From Acidobacteriota bacterium (GTDB lineage: Bacteria > Acidobacteriota > Blastocatellia > Pyrinomonadales > Pyrinomonadaceae): a DNA stretch of 50,517 nt. Where the stretch lies: the NCBI GenBank assembly GCA_003222895.1, contig QHXI01000061.1, positions 1 through 50,517 of the forward strand, given 5' to 3'. Under the pieces are notes generated by a model that saw nothing but the letters and a program-made list of their open reading frames with translations, had not been told where the DNA came from and did no database searches. The translations under genes and the position numbers were made by a program. Positions 33,426-41,116 of this stretch are shown piece after piece; within the stretch, counting starts at the first letter, position 1, and every line of letters starts with the position of its first letter.

Positions 33426-33968
33426 TTATTCCTTCACTCCAAATCCGTTCACCAGCGTTGAGACGATCGATTCGGCAAAGCTGCGCGCGATACGCATGAC
33501 CGCCGGGTCTTCTTCGTTGAAGAAATTGCGCGGGTCGTTAGCGAATTCAAACTCGCCGCGAAAAACAAAATTCTGATTGTCGTAAAGCACGCGATTGTCA
33601 TGCTGATCGCGAACGGTTACCGCGGCGGTAACTGTCACTTCAAAAATTCGCGCGCGGCCTTTATCGTCCAGCAAAACGCCGGAAAATCCAAAGCTCTTCA
33701 CGACGCCGTCGATGACCGCGTCGGCGCCTTCGCGCTCGCTCTGCACTTTCAATCCATGACCGCGGCGAATCAACTCGTTCACCACGGCTTCCGTGAAGCG
33801 ATGCTCGATCTTGTAGCGCAGCGCGTTGTTTTGAAATGCAGGAACCGCGACCGTTTTGATATGCGACGGCAGTTGGCTTTTAGTTACCGGTTTGTAGCAT
33901 TCGCCGAAGCCGGAAACGCAGACAAGCATTGTAAGAAGTGCGGTGACGCGTGCGAATTGAACCGCCAA
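33426..33968 (-). CDS. lptE: LPS-assembly protein LptE-like (RlpB family)
   Basis: A 180-residue protein if translated from the TTG at 33968, which is preceded by GGAGGAGGAAC; ATG starts further upstream (to 34028) have no such site. The N-terminus becomes a signal sequence (AVQFARVTALLTMLVCVSGF). LptE motifs follow: LPSHIKTVAVPAFQNNALRY, then EHRFTEAVVNELIRRG, and GADAVIDGVVKSF. LptE is a lipoprotein plug of the LptD channel. Here the Cys context is SGFGECYKP; Glu before Cys is poor for lipidation, so membrane anchoring is doubtful. Pairing with holA supports the assignment and suggests an LPS-type outer membrane. Confidence 0.78.
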   Translation of the reverse strand: MAVQFARVTALLTMLVCVSGFGECYKPVTKSQLPSHIKTVAVPAFQNNALRYKIEHRFTEAVVNELIRRGHGLKVQSEREGADAVIDGVVKSFGFSGVLLDDKGRARIFEVTVTAAVTVRDQHDNRVLYDNQNFVFRGEFEFANDPRNFFNEEDPAVMRIARSFAESIVSTLVNGFGVKE

Positions 33969-34151
33969 GTTCCTCCTCCGTGTTGCAATTAGCCGCATGA
34001 GATGCGGCATTGTCGCCCAAACCGCCACAAATGGGCAACTTTAGTTGCTCCGCCAGTAGCCAAGAATTCTGTCCTTGCCAACCACAGAAACGAGTATGAT
34101 GCCGCATCTGTGGCTTACGGCAGACGGTAACCAATCTGGAGGTTTGCGGCT

Positions 34152-34997
34152 ATGGCCGAGCAGAACCAGCCTGATGGCTCTGATAATCCAACCACTGCTG
34201 AACTTGAACGTCAGAAGCTAACTCTCGAAATAGAGAAACTAAGACAGCAAAACCGTCTGATTGAAAGAATCGGCACGTTTGGCCCAGCGCTGACCACACT
34301 GGTTGCTGTTGCCGGGTTGTTCCTCAGTTTTCTGAGTTTGCAAAGCGCACGACAAAGTGAAAACGAAACCCGGGCGCTCGACCGCGCAAACCGGATCCAA
34401 AATCAAATCAAGGCTGACAAAGAAGCCATATTGAAGTTTCCAGTGAATGAGGAAATCTCTCCAAGCGGAATCGGATTCCTTATCGACGACCTCAAGACAT
34501 TAATCGCGCAGCTGGGCAAGGACCCGATGAATAGCGCGGACCGGAAGCAAGCGGAAGCTGATACAACCAATTTGCTAATAGATATGGCGTGGAGTTTTCA
34601 GTACGATCAAGCCAAGCACTTCAGCTTTGACTATTATGCGGTCAGCCGCTGGAGTGCCTATCGCGAATGGTGGAAAACTCATCCGGGCGAGCATCTGTAT
34701 TTTCTTGAGAACAAGTACCATTCCGAGATTACCCGGCTTCGCAACGAGAAGCCGCCGTGCATTGAAAAAATGAACTACAAAACGGGCACAACGATTCTCG
34801 CCTTCGACAAGGCAGATCAATGTAACGAGGAGTTGATCGGCGCTTTGGTATACTCGCACGGCCAACATTTAATAGTCCTGCTCGAAGCGCACCAGTCAGA
34901 TTCGTTTGAAAAAGAATTGCAAGCATTGGCGCGCCTTACCAATTCAGACTTCGCAACAACTTTCGCAAAGACGCTCCAGAAAAAAGGAGAGCCATGA
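34152..34997 (+). CDS. Hypothetical membrane-anchored coiled-coil protein
   Basis: A 281-residue protein; GGAGG stands nine bases before the ATG. The N-terminus is polar, then a coiled coil (AELERQKLTLEIEKLRQQNR), one transmembrane helix (FGPALTTLVAVAGLFLSFL, residues 39-57), a second coiled-coil stretch (QSENETRALDRANRIQNQ) and a soluble domain of about 180 residues with aromatic-rich WSAYREWWKTHPGEHLYFLE. I do not recognise the soluble domain. The stop overlaps the ATG of the VOC gene (ATGA), so they are co-translated. Confidence 0.6.
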   Translation: MAEQNQPDGSDNPTTAELERQKLTLEIEKLRQQNRLIERIGTFGPALTTLVAVAGLFLSFLSLQSARQSENETRALDRANRIQNQIKADKEAILKFPVNEEISPSGIGFLIDDLKTLIAQLGKDPMNSADRKQAEADTTNLLIDMAWSFQYDQAKHFSFDYYAVSRWSAYREWWKTHPGEHLYFLENKYHSEITRLRNEKPPCIEKMNYKTGTTILAFDKADQCNEELIGALVYSHGQHLIVLLEAHQSDSFEKELQALARLTNSDFATTFAKTLQKKGEP

Positions 34998-35398
34998 ACG
35001 CGCCCATTCCGATCGGCCCAACCTTGTCCCGCATCGGCCAAATCTTTGTGAACGTGAAAGACCTCGAGCGCGCGATCGCATTTTATCGCGAGACTCTGGG
35101 GATTACTTTTTTGTTTCAAGCGCCGCCAAACATGGCCTTCTTTGATTGCGGCGGGATTCGGCTCATGCTGGGAATTGCCGATCGACCTGATCTCGATCAT
35201 CCGGCCTCGATCATCTACTACAAAGTCGACGACATCGAAAAAGTCTACGAGGTCCTTAATGCCCGCGGCGTCGAATTCATCGTCAAGCCTCACCTGGTCG
35301 CGTCAATGCCTACCTATGATCTGTGGTTGGCTGACTTCAAAGATTCAGAGGGGAATTTCCTGGCGCTGATGAGCGAAGTGCCGAAGGAAGTTGCGTAA
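34994..35398 (+). CDS. VOC superfamily protein (glyoxalase/dioxygenase fold)
   Basis: A 134-residue protein. AAAGGAGAG lies just before the ATG. Two beta-alpha-beta-beta-beta modules are seen: IGQIFVNVKDLERAIAFYR...GITFLF, and ASIIYYKVDDIEKVYEVLNA...WLADFKDSEGNFLALMSE. One metal-ligand Glu can be proposed in GNFLAL-type position (DPEGN equivalent 'DSEGN'), but the full set of ligands is not certain. Family members include glyoxalases and resistance proteins; this one cannot be assigned a substrate. It sits between the coiled-coil gene and the EndoIII-like gene, both on the same strand. Confidence 0.78.
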   Translation: MNAPIPIGPTLSRIGQIFVNVKDLERAIAFYRETLGITFLFQAPPNMAFFDCGGIRLMLGIADRPDLDHPASIIYYKVDDIEKVYEVLNARGVEFIVKPHLVASMPTYDLWLADFKDSEGNFLALMSEVPKEVA

Positions 35399-35405
35399 TT
35401 TAACC

Positions 35406-36146
35406 ATGCCGGCCAGCGAAAATCTGCCAGTCGTCGTGGCGCGGCTGGCTAAATTTTACGGCACGCCAAAGCCTCCAAGCACAACCGATCCCTTTGAACT
35501 AATCCTGTTCGAGAACGTCGCGTATCTCGTCACTGACGAACGCCGCGAAGAAGCTTTCAATCTGCTGCGCAAAACCGCCGGGACAAAGCCACATCAAATC
35601 CTGGCTGCTGCGAACAACATTCTCTTGAAAGTTGTGGATCTCGGCGGCATGCAACCGGAAAAACGTGCCGCGCGTTTGCGCGAGATCGCATTGATTGCGA
35701 TGAATGAGTTCGGCGGTGACTTGAGCGAAGCTTTGAAACTGCCGCTGCCGAAAGCGAAGAAAGCGCTGCAAAAGTTTCCCAGCATCGGCGAGCCCAGCGC
35801 CGAGAAGATCCTGTTATTCACGCGTTCGTATCCCGTGCTTGGCCTGGATTCGAATGCGTTGCGCGTACTTCTTCGTTTGGGATTCGGCGAGGAAAAAAAG
35901 AATTACAGCGCGAGCTATCGCTCGGTCCAGGAAGCAATTAAAGATCAACTAGGCGACGATTATGAGTGGTTGATTAATGCGCACCTTCTACTACGTCACC
36001 ATGGAAAAGAATTGTGTAAGACGACTCGGCCACGGTGCGAAAAGTGTCCGGTGAGGAAAAGTTGCGCTTACTATGCTCGTGTCAGAACCGCGAGCGGTAG
36101 CGACCGGATCAGGCGAGAGCGTGGCAAGTCTAAGGCGACTCTTTGA
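35406..36146 (+). CDS. Endonuclease III-like HhH-GPD DNA glycosylase with 4Fe-4S cluster
   Basis: A protein of about 246 residues from ATG 35406; a TTG 15 bases earlier is possible. It has an HhH-GPD core (FPSIGEPSAEKILLFTRSY) followed by LGLDSNALRVLLRLG with the catalytic Asp. The C-terminal cluster is C-x6-C-x2-C-x5-C (CKTTRPRCEKCPVRKSC), the 4Fe-4S loop of EndoIII/MutY. It has Glu where the Nth catalytic Lys would be near GEPSAE, so strand-cleavage activity is doubtful. The final 20 or so residues (VRTASGSDRIRRERGKSK) are coded by the palindromic repeat at 36079, so the natural stop was probably lost. It overlaps the convergent ligase gene by 156 bases. Confidence 0.78.
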   Translation: MPASENLPVVVARLAKFYGTPKPPSTTDPFELILFENVAYLVTDERREEAFNLLRKTAGTKPHQILAAANNILLKVVDLGGMQPEKRAARLREIALIAMNEFGGDLSEALKLPLPKAKKALQKFPSIGEPSAEKILLFTRSYPVLGLDSNALRVLLRLGFGEEKKNYSASYRSVQEAIKDQLGDDYEWLINAHLLLRHHGKELCKTTRPRCEKCPVRKSCAYYARVRTASGSDRIRRERGKSKATL

Positions 36147-37660
36147 TCCGGTCGCTACCGCTCCTCCCGGTTCTGACCCCTGTCTCTCGACCACCAAACT
36201 CAATCCCATAATCAGATAAAAAATCATTACGACCTCGGAATCGCCCCAGTTGTAATGCACCATTCCGCTCGTCATAAATCCGAGCAGTCCGCCTAAGGCG
36301 CCCAGCACGATTCCTTTCTCGATCCAATTTTCCGGCAGGATGCGGCGACGAGTTCGCCAAAGCGTTGCGGCGTAAGTTCCCAACAGGATCAACCAAACAA
36401 TCAGCGTCGGCACGCCGCGTTCGAGCGCGATCTGCAAATAGTCGGAATGCATGTGGCCCATCGGGAGCTTGCCGCCCTCGAACAGATCCCATTCGCGCCA
36501 ATGCGCTTTGATTGAATCCATGCCCACGCCAATGGCGAGATGGCGAGGATTGCTCGTGAGCAGATGAAAACCTTCGCGCCAGATTTTTTGTCGCCACACG
36601 ATCGAATCGTCTTTTTGATCGACGAAACCGACGTTGCGTTTTTGATGAAGCACAAACAAACCGGCGAGCACAACGGGAATTGCGCACAAGCCAACCAGGA
36701 TCAGCGCGCGCCGACTCAAGCTTAACGTGGCAATCAAGATCGCCGACAATAAGAACGAAAGCCATGATGCACGCGTGACCGACAGCAGCAGCGCGCCGCA
36801 AATGGTGGCGATTGCCGCGCCCACCAGCAAACCATTGCGACTTTTCTTTATCGGCAACGCCACGAACAATCCGAGCGCCAGCGAGCCGATTAGTTGCAGA
36901 CTCTCGGCATAGGTCGTCCAATGATTGTAGAAACCAGTCGCGCGACGATCGCGACCGCTCGACCAGCGCTGAATCCCGAGGCGTTCTTCGGCCGTCGCCC
37001 CTGGCAATAAATGTCCTCGCGGCATTTCAAGTTCCGCAATCCATTCCACTCGATAGATGCGAACCTTTACTGGTGTCGTGCCAGACGATTGATCGAGGGC
37101 GTTTACTAATTGATCGAGATTTCGCAGCGTTTGTCCGTCGATTTCTTCCAACGTGTCGCCGCTCATGATCGGTATGCTTTTGTTCTGCGTGCGGGATACG
37201 AGCCGTGATTCGGTGAGCGGACTGTTAGTACGCGCAGAATCTTTGGCGAGCGAATATTTTCCGCGAACAGGTAGACGATCGTGAAAAGCGATGCTGCGCG
37301 CAGCTTTCCGATCGAAACCGACGGTTCGTAAGAAAGAAACGACGACAGTCCGGTGAGCAGAAAGAATCCAAACATCGGATAGTCGATCGGCGTGCGATAG
37401 AGCTTGGGCCGCGGCCAAACCAAAAAGCGCAGCAGCCAGAAAAGCATTCCCAGCATCCACGCGGTCTGCGTCGCCGCGATTGAATTTGGCGCCGCGATGA
37501 CGAATAGAAACATCGCTGCGACAATCGTGCGTTCCAGCCAGAGGCCGAGTGGTCCTGGGGCGATTTCGCGTTCTGGTCGAATGATTTCCCTGTGTCCTCT
37601 GCGGTTGATTTCGTTTAGAATCCGGTCGCTCGGATTATATTCGACCTTGACGGAAACCAC
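35991..37660 (-). pseudogene. O-antigen ligase/polymerase-like membrane protein, frame broken near 37225
   Basis: Two reading frames make up one gene. The first (37660 to about 37225) encodes several membrane segments (WLERTIVAAMFLFVIAAPNS; MLGMLFWLLRFL; GFFLLTGLSSFLS). The second (about 37235 to 35991) carries a PDZ-like SGDTLEEIDGQTLRNLDQL, then GFYNHWTTYAESLQLIGSLA, further helices and YNWGDSEVVMIFYLIMGLSL typical of Wzy/WaaL-type proteins. By memory of relatives, about 30 residues (one helix and a loop) between KILRVL and NSPLTESRL are missing, so an out-of-frame deletion is likely. The C-terminus is extended by the repeat at 36079. It lies beside the metallopeptidase gene at 37661 and shares a divergent 5' region. 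It would make or polymerise a surface polysaccharide. Confidence 0.65.
36079..36178. repeat. Palindromic element, GTGTCAG/GAGCGGTAGCGACCGGATC family, copy 3
   Basis: GTGTCAGAACCGCGAGCGG at 36079 and CGGTTCTGACCCC at the right end form an inverted pair; inner arms GGTAGCGACCGGATCA and TGATCCGGTCGCTACCGC are perfect, around about 35 bases. It lies inside the overlapping tails of two convergent genes. Confidence 0.92.
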
Positions 37661-38905
37661 ATGCCACGACTGATTGCCGGACTTGCTCTAATCGTAATCG
37701 CCACCAGTGCGAACTACTCACAAGTCAAAACCGTTGCCGAATACATGCAACAGGTTCAGGCTCTAACGGAGCGCGCTGATCTCAAAGCTGCAAACGATTA
37801 CATCGATCGACATCATGCTGAGATTTTGCGCGAATGGATCGCTATCACGGAAATCAATGCGCCTTCCGGTCACGAGCAGCAACGGGCGAAATACATCGAG
37901 AGCCTGCTACGCAAGTACAAGCTAGACGATCTTCATTACGATTCAGCCGGCAATTTGATCGCCGTGCGTAAAGGCACGGGCGGCGGACCAGTCATTGTTT
38001 TCGATGCGCACATGGACACCGTCTTTCAGTTGGGACTGGCAATCAAAGCGACGATTCGCGAAGGCAAAATCTACGCGCCCGGAATCGGCGACGACACGCG
38101 CAACGTCGAAGCGCTGCTGGCGACGATCCGAGCACTGAACGAAGCAAAGGTTAAAACGAAAGGCGACCTGGTGTTCGTCTTCACGGTCGAAGAAGAAACC
38201 ACTTTCAAAGGCGTGAAGGCCTACGTCGAGGCGAACAAAAGCAAGATCGATCAATACATCGCGCTCGACGGCGGCTACGAAGGATTCACCTACGCCGGCA
38301 TCGGCATCAATTGGTATCGCCACCATTTTATCGGGCCGGGTGGGCACACTCGCTCGCGCACGCCACCTTACTCAGCCACGCTGCCGGTTGCCCGCGCAAT
38401 CGAGCGAATTTATCAGTTAGCCGTGCCCACTAATCCGTCGTCGAATCTGAACATCGGCATGTTGGGCGGATCGGACGTTGTGAATGCGAAAGCTTCTGAC
38501 GCGTGGTTTACGGTCGATCTGCGCTCGACTTCGAATGAAGTGATTGCCGATCTGGAAAAGCAGATCAAAACAATTCTCGATGAAGAAGCGGCGCGCGCTG
38601 GGATGACGATTAAGACGGATGTGATCTCGACCTCGCCGGCGGCTTCGATTCCCGGTCACCGCGATTCATATCTCGTGCGCATGGCCGAAGCCGTGCATCG
38701 CGTAGCGGGTTTCGATCCACCGATCACGAACGCGGGATCTAACAATTCGAGCGCGGCACTGCTCGCCGGGATTTCTTCCATCTCAACCGGCGCCGGTCCC
38801 TGCGACGGCTCGCACAGTCTGGCCGAGAACTGCGAAATCGAACCGTTTTACAAAGGGATCAAGAAAACTCTGTTGTTGGAAGTGGCATTAGCGGGAGTTG
38901 AGTAG
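37661..38905 (+). CDS. Exported M20-family peptidase
   Basis: A 414-residue protein. The signal peptide spans about residues 1-21 (LIAGLALIVIATSANYS). Metal-binding motifs are VIVFDAHMDTVFQ (His, Asp), EEETTFKG (Glu, catalytic) and the region IGPGGHTRSRTPP near the dimerisation domain. C-terminal NAGSNNSSAALLAGISSIS and CDGSHSLAENCE complete the zinc site, with His in the latter. Relatives are tripeptidases, carboxypeptidases and acetylornithine deacetylase-like enzymes; peptide degradation outside the cytoplasm is the best guess. Divergent from the ligase pseudogene with no gap (their starts abut). Confidence 0.86.
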   Translation: MPRLIAGLALIVIATSANYSQVKTVAEYMQQVQALTERADLKAANDYIDRHHAEILREWIAITEINAPSGHEQQRAKYIESLLRKYKLDDLHYDSAGNLIAVRKGTGGGPVIVFDAHMDTVFQLGLAIKATIREGKIYAPGIGDDTRNVEALLATIRALNEAKVKTKGDLVFVFTVEEETTFKGVKAYVEANKSKIDQYIALDGGYEGFTYAGIGINWYRHHFIGPGGHTRSRTPPYSATLPVARAIERIYQLAVPTNPSSNLNIGMLGGSDVVNAKASDAWFTVDLRSTSNEVIADLEKQIKTILDEEAARAGMTIKTDVISTSPAASIPGHRDSYLVRMAEAVHRVAGFDPPITNAGSNNSSAALLAGISSISTGAGPCDGSHSLAENCEIEPFYKGIKKTLLLEVALAGVE

Positions 38906-38923
38906 TGTTTCATGTCCGAGAGA

Positions 38924-39066
38924 GTCCCGTAGGGACGAAATATTTATAGACACAAGTTGGATTGATTAACCCCAGCCCATTTATGGGCATGATATTTCGC
39001 TCCTAAAGCAGCTTTGGATTTTATTTACTCCTGGGTTCCATAAATATTTCGCCGCCACGCGGCGAT
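38924..39066. repeat. GGGACGAAATATTTATAG palindromic element, copy 2
   Basis: GTCCCGTAGGGACGAAATAT then TTATAGA on the left faces GGTTCCATAAATATTTCGCC on the right. An inner hairpin (CCCATTTATGGG) and a second ATATTTCGCTCCT word lie between. It fills the region downstream of the M20 peptidase. Confidence 0.85.
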
Positions 39067-39125
39067 GAGAGCGTTCGACCTTACAGTCGGGCTATTGCGC
39101 GGTACTTCCTCGCGACGACCGAAGA

Positions 39126-39157
39126 AACAAAACGAGCCCGACCTTGCGATCGGGCTC
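39126..39157 (-). terminator. Rho-independent terminator of the duplicated-domain protein gene
   Basis: GAGCCCGA (39134-39141) and TCGGGCTC (39150-39157) form an eight-pair stem. On the minus strand GTTTTGTTTC follows. It lies about 30 bases past the stop at 39188. Confidence 0.8.
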
Positions 39158-39187
39158 ATCGAACAACTCAATCAATTAAGAGAACGA

Positions 39188-39886
39188 TCAATACCCGCGA
39201 TACCCGTCCTCGTAACCATTCTCGAAGCCTTCCCGATAGTAGCGGCGATATAACTCTTTATCGCCGAGCTTTGAGCTGTAATCCGTCGTCGCATTACGGT
39301 AGTCGCTAATGTCGTTATAGTTTCGGCGACGTCCGCGCCGCGCGTCGTCGCGGCCGTATTTGTTGCCGGCGTTATAACCGGCATTCAAGGCCGTCTGCCG
39401 CAACTGATAAGAGCCGCCGTATTGTTCATAGCGATTCCAATCACGTCCGCGGCGGTCATTATTATCACGATCTCGATTACGATCTCGATCGCGGTCGCGA
39501 TTGTCCTGGCCGGTGCGATCGTTCCGATTGTTGTAGTGGTTCGGATTCTCGGTGTCGTATCCGCGCTCGAACGCTAAACGGTAATAGCGTCGATAAAGAT
39601 CGCGATCGCCCAAGCGCGAACTATAATCATGCGTCGCGTCGTTGTACGCGCTGAAATCTGAGTAGCTGCGATAGCGATTTCGCGCGCGATCGTTGCGGCC
39701 TTCTTTCGACCCTTCGTTGTAACCGGCGTTCAGCGCCGTCTCACGAAGTTGGTAGCCGCCGCCCCAGTTTGGATAACCATCCCAGTTACGGCCGCGTCGT
39801 TGCGCGCCGGCGGAAGTTGCCGCCATTCCAATCACCAGGAGAGAGAAAATTGCCAAGTAAATCTTAAGTAGATTACGTTTCTTCAT
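39188..39886 (-). CDS. Secreted protein with two tandem ~70-residue repeats and a D/R/N-rich linker
   Basis: A 232-residue protein. AGGAGG before the ATG (39886) gives a strong start, and the signal peptide is LAIFSLLVIGMAATSAGAQ. Two copies of one unit are visible: copy 1 at about 45-115 and copy 2 at about 160-230. Both begin YQLR-x-TALNAGYN and contain GR-x-DxAR, YSDF-or-YNDIS and YSS-R/K-LGD-x-(D/E)LYRRYYR-x-(A/G)FE. Between them lies an Asp/Arg/Asn low-complexity linker (DNRDRDRDRNRDRDNNDRR). Many Tyr and charged residues suggest an exported structural or binding protein. Function is unknown. It has its own terminator. Confidence 0.75.
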   Translation of the reverse strand: MKKRNLLKIYLAIFSLLVIGMAATSAGAQRRGRNWDGYPNWGGGYQLRETALNAGYNEGSKEGRNDRARNRYRSYSDFSAYNDATHDYSSRLGDRDLYRRYYRLAFERGYDTENPNHYNNRNDRTGQDNRDRDRDRNRDRDNNDRRGRDWNRYEQYGGSYQLRQTALNAGYNAGNKYGRDDARRGRRRNYNDISDYRNATTDYSSKLGDKELYRRYYREGFENGYEDGYRGY

Positions 39887-40004
39887 GGTGCCTCCTATAT
39901 GTCCAATGGGGATGAGTCAATTGTAACGTAGGACGCGAGGTGAAGGTTAGCGGGTTGCCACGCGTCAGATGGATTCAGATTGTCGAGTTGTGCATCTTCA
40001 GAGA

Positions 40005-40496
40005 TTAATCGAATTCGCGCTTCGGCGTTTCTTGTTCAGCGCCGACGTGGCCGACTTCAATTTTAGCGCGCGAATAGTTCTCGCCCTTCATCGGCTCGCC
40101 GGCGATTCGGCGCAGCATGGCGATCTGACCGATATGAGTCAAAGCATCGGCAACCGGTCCCTGGAAGAGTCGCTCGCAGTTAGCGTCAAGCGCAGCGTCT
40201 GAAGCCAGATAGTCGTCGAAACTCTTCAGCGCGGCGTAAAAGCGCGCGACTTCAGCTCTCCATTCGAGCGGTTCCGCGTTGTTCCACGTCTCGGTTCCTT
40301 TCGCGATTGACAACGCCCAGTCGAGCAAGTCGCCAACGTGGGCGAGAATCTGTGCCGGCGTGCGCGTCGTTTCGGATGCTTTGAAGTCTGCGAATGAATC
40401 ATGCGCATCGCGCACGGCTTTCCCGCCACGATAGGCTAGGGTCGCGACCGTGTGTCGCAGCATTTCACGTTTGGGATCTGAATTCTGCGTTGCCAT
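40005..40496 (-). CDS. DinB-like four-helix protein
   Basis: A 163-residue protein. The His-bearing motifs typical of DinB/DfrB-type folds are ILAHVGDLLDW and ALTHIGQIAML RRIAGEP (the last two blocks are contiguous). These proteins bind a metal through three His; some are thiol transferases (bacillithiol/mycothiol) or damage-induced proteins. This one is not assignable further. AGGA lies before the ATG at 40496. It lies next to a MazF gene with 15 bases between. Confidence 0.75.
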   Translation of the reverse strand: MATQNSDPKREMLRHTVATLAYRGGKAVRDAHDSFADFKASETTRTPAQILAHVGDLLDWALSIAKGTETWNNAEPLEWRAEVARFYAALKSFDDYLASDAALDANCERLFQGPVADALTHIGQIAMLRRIAGEPMKGENYSRAKIEVGHVGAEQETPKREFD

Positions 40497-40510
40497 GGAG
40501 TCCTATTGAG

Positions 40511-40855
40511 CTATTTCCCGAGTACGATGTCTATTCCCGACAGTACAAGGCCAAGTTGGCTCCTCGACAGTTTTCCCGTGCGGTCACTGAGAAGATTTTT
40601 ATCCAGAGTAACAATCTGCGAGACGTTTGCCACTGAGTCCTTTGGAAGACCTGATGAACGCGAGGACAACAACACATTACCGGGCGCGTCGGTCCACTTC
40701 AGATTGCTGGTGAGGGGAACGCAAACGACAGTCGCGATGTTGCTTCGGTTAAAAGAATCGCTTTGCACCACAACAACTGGCCGGCGAAAGCCGGGACCTG
40801 ATCCGATTGGTTTCGGCAAGGCGGCCCACCAGATTTCTCCCTGAGCAACTACCAT
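40511..40855 (-). CDS. mazF: MazF/PemK-type mRNA interferase toxin
   Basis: A 114-residue protein. The beta-barrel signature begins QGEIWWAALPKPIGSGPGFR with RRPVVVVQSDSFN. The middle is ATVVCVPLTSNLKW, followed by SVANVSQIVTLDKNLLSDR. MazF cuts single-stranded RNA at short specific motifs. Its ATG overlaps the stop of the antitoxin gene by seven bases, so toxin translation depends on antitoxin translation. Probable chromosomal toxin-antitoxin pair with the gene at 40849. Confidence 0.88.
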   Translation of the reverse strand: MVVAQGEIWWAALPKPIGSGPGFRRPVVVVQSDSFNRSNIATVVCVPLTSNLKWTDAPGNVLLSSRSSGLPKDSVANVSQIVTLDKNLLSDRTGKLSRSQLGLVLSGIDIVLGK

Positions 40856-41085
40856 TCGATTCTTTCGAGCACACGCCGTGAGGCGGCGGACGTGAAGTCC
40901 TCGTGATGAAGACCAACCTCCGCGCAGACCTTGTTCATGGTTTCGGTAACGTGATCGGGAGCATGACGCGCCACATATTCGGCCAACGCATTGCTGAACA
41001 ACTCGCTGCGAGATTTTTTCATTCGCCGAGCGAGCCGTTCAGCTTTGGCGAATACTTCATCCGGAATTGATACGGCAGTTTTCAT
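40849..41085 (-). CDS. mazE: RHH antitoxin of the MazEF pair
   Basis: A 78-residue protein from ATG 41085 (MKTAVSIPDEVFAKAERLA). Longer frames reach 41127 but start inside the gene upstream. The ribbon-helix-helix part is KTAVSIPDEVF...RSELFSNALAEYVARHA. The C-terminal half (TETMNKVCAEV...RRVLERIEW) should bind and block MazF. It is likely autoregulatory together with MazF. It lies 31 bases downstream of the glycosylphosphotransferase gene. Confidence 0.85.
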   Translation of the reverse strand: MKTAVSIPDEVFAKAERLARRMKKSRSELFSNALAEYVARHAPDHVTETMNKVCAEVGLHHEDFTSAASRRVLERIEW

Positions 41086-41116
41086 ACCGCGAGTATAACC
41101 GAAGCGCGTCAGCGTC

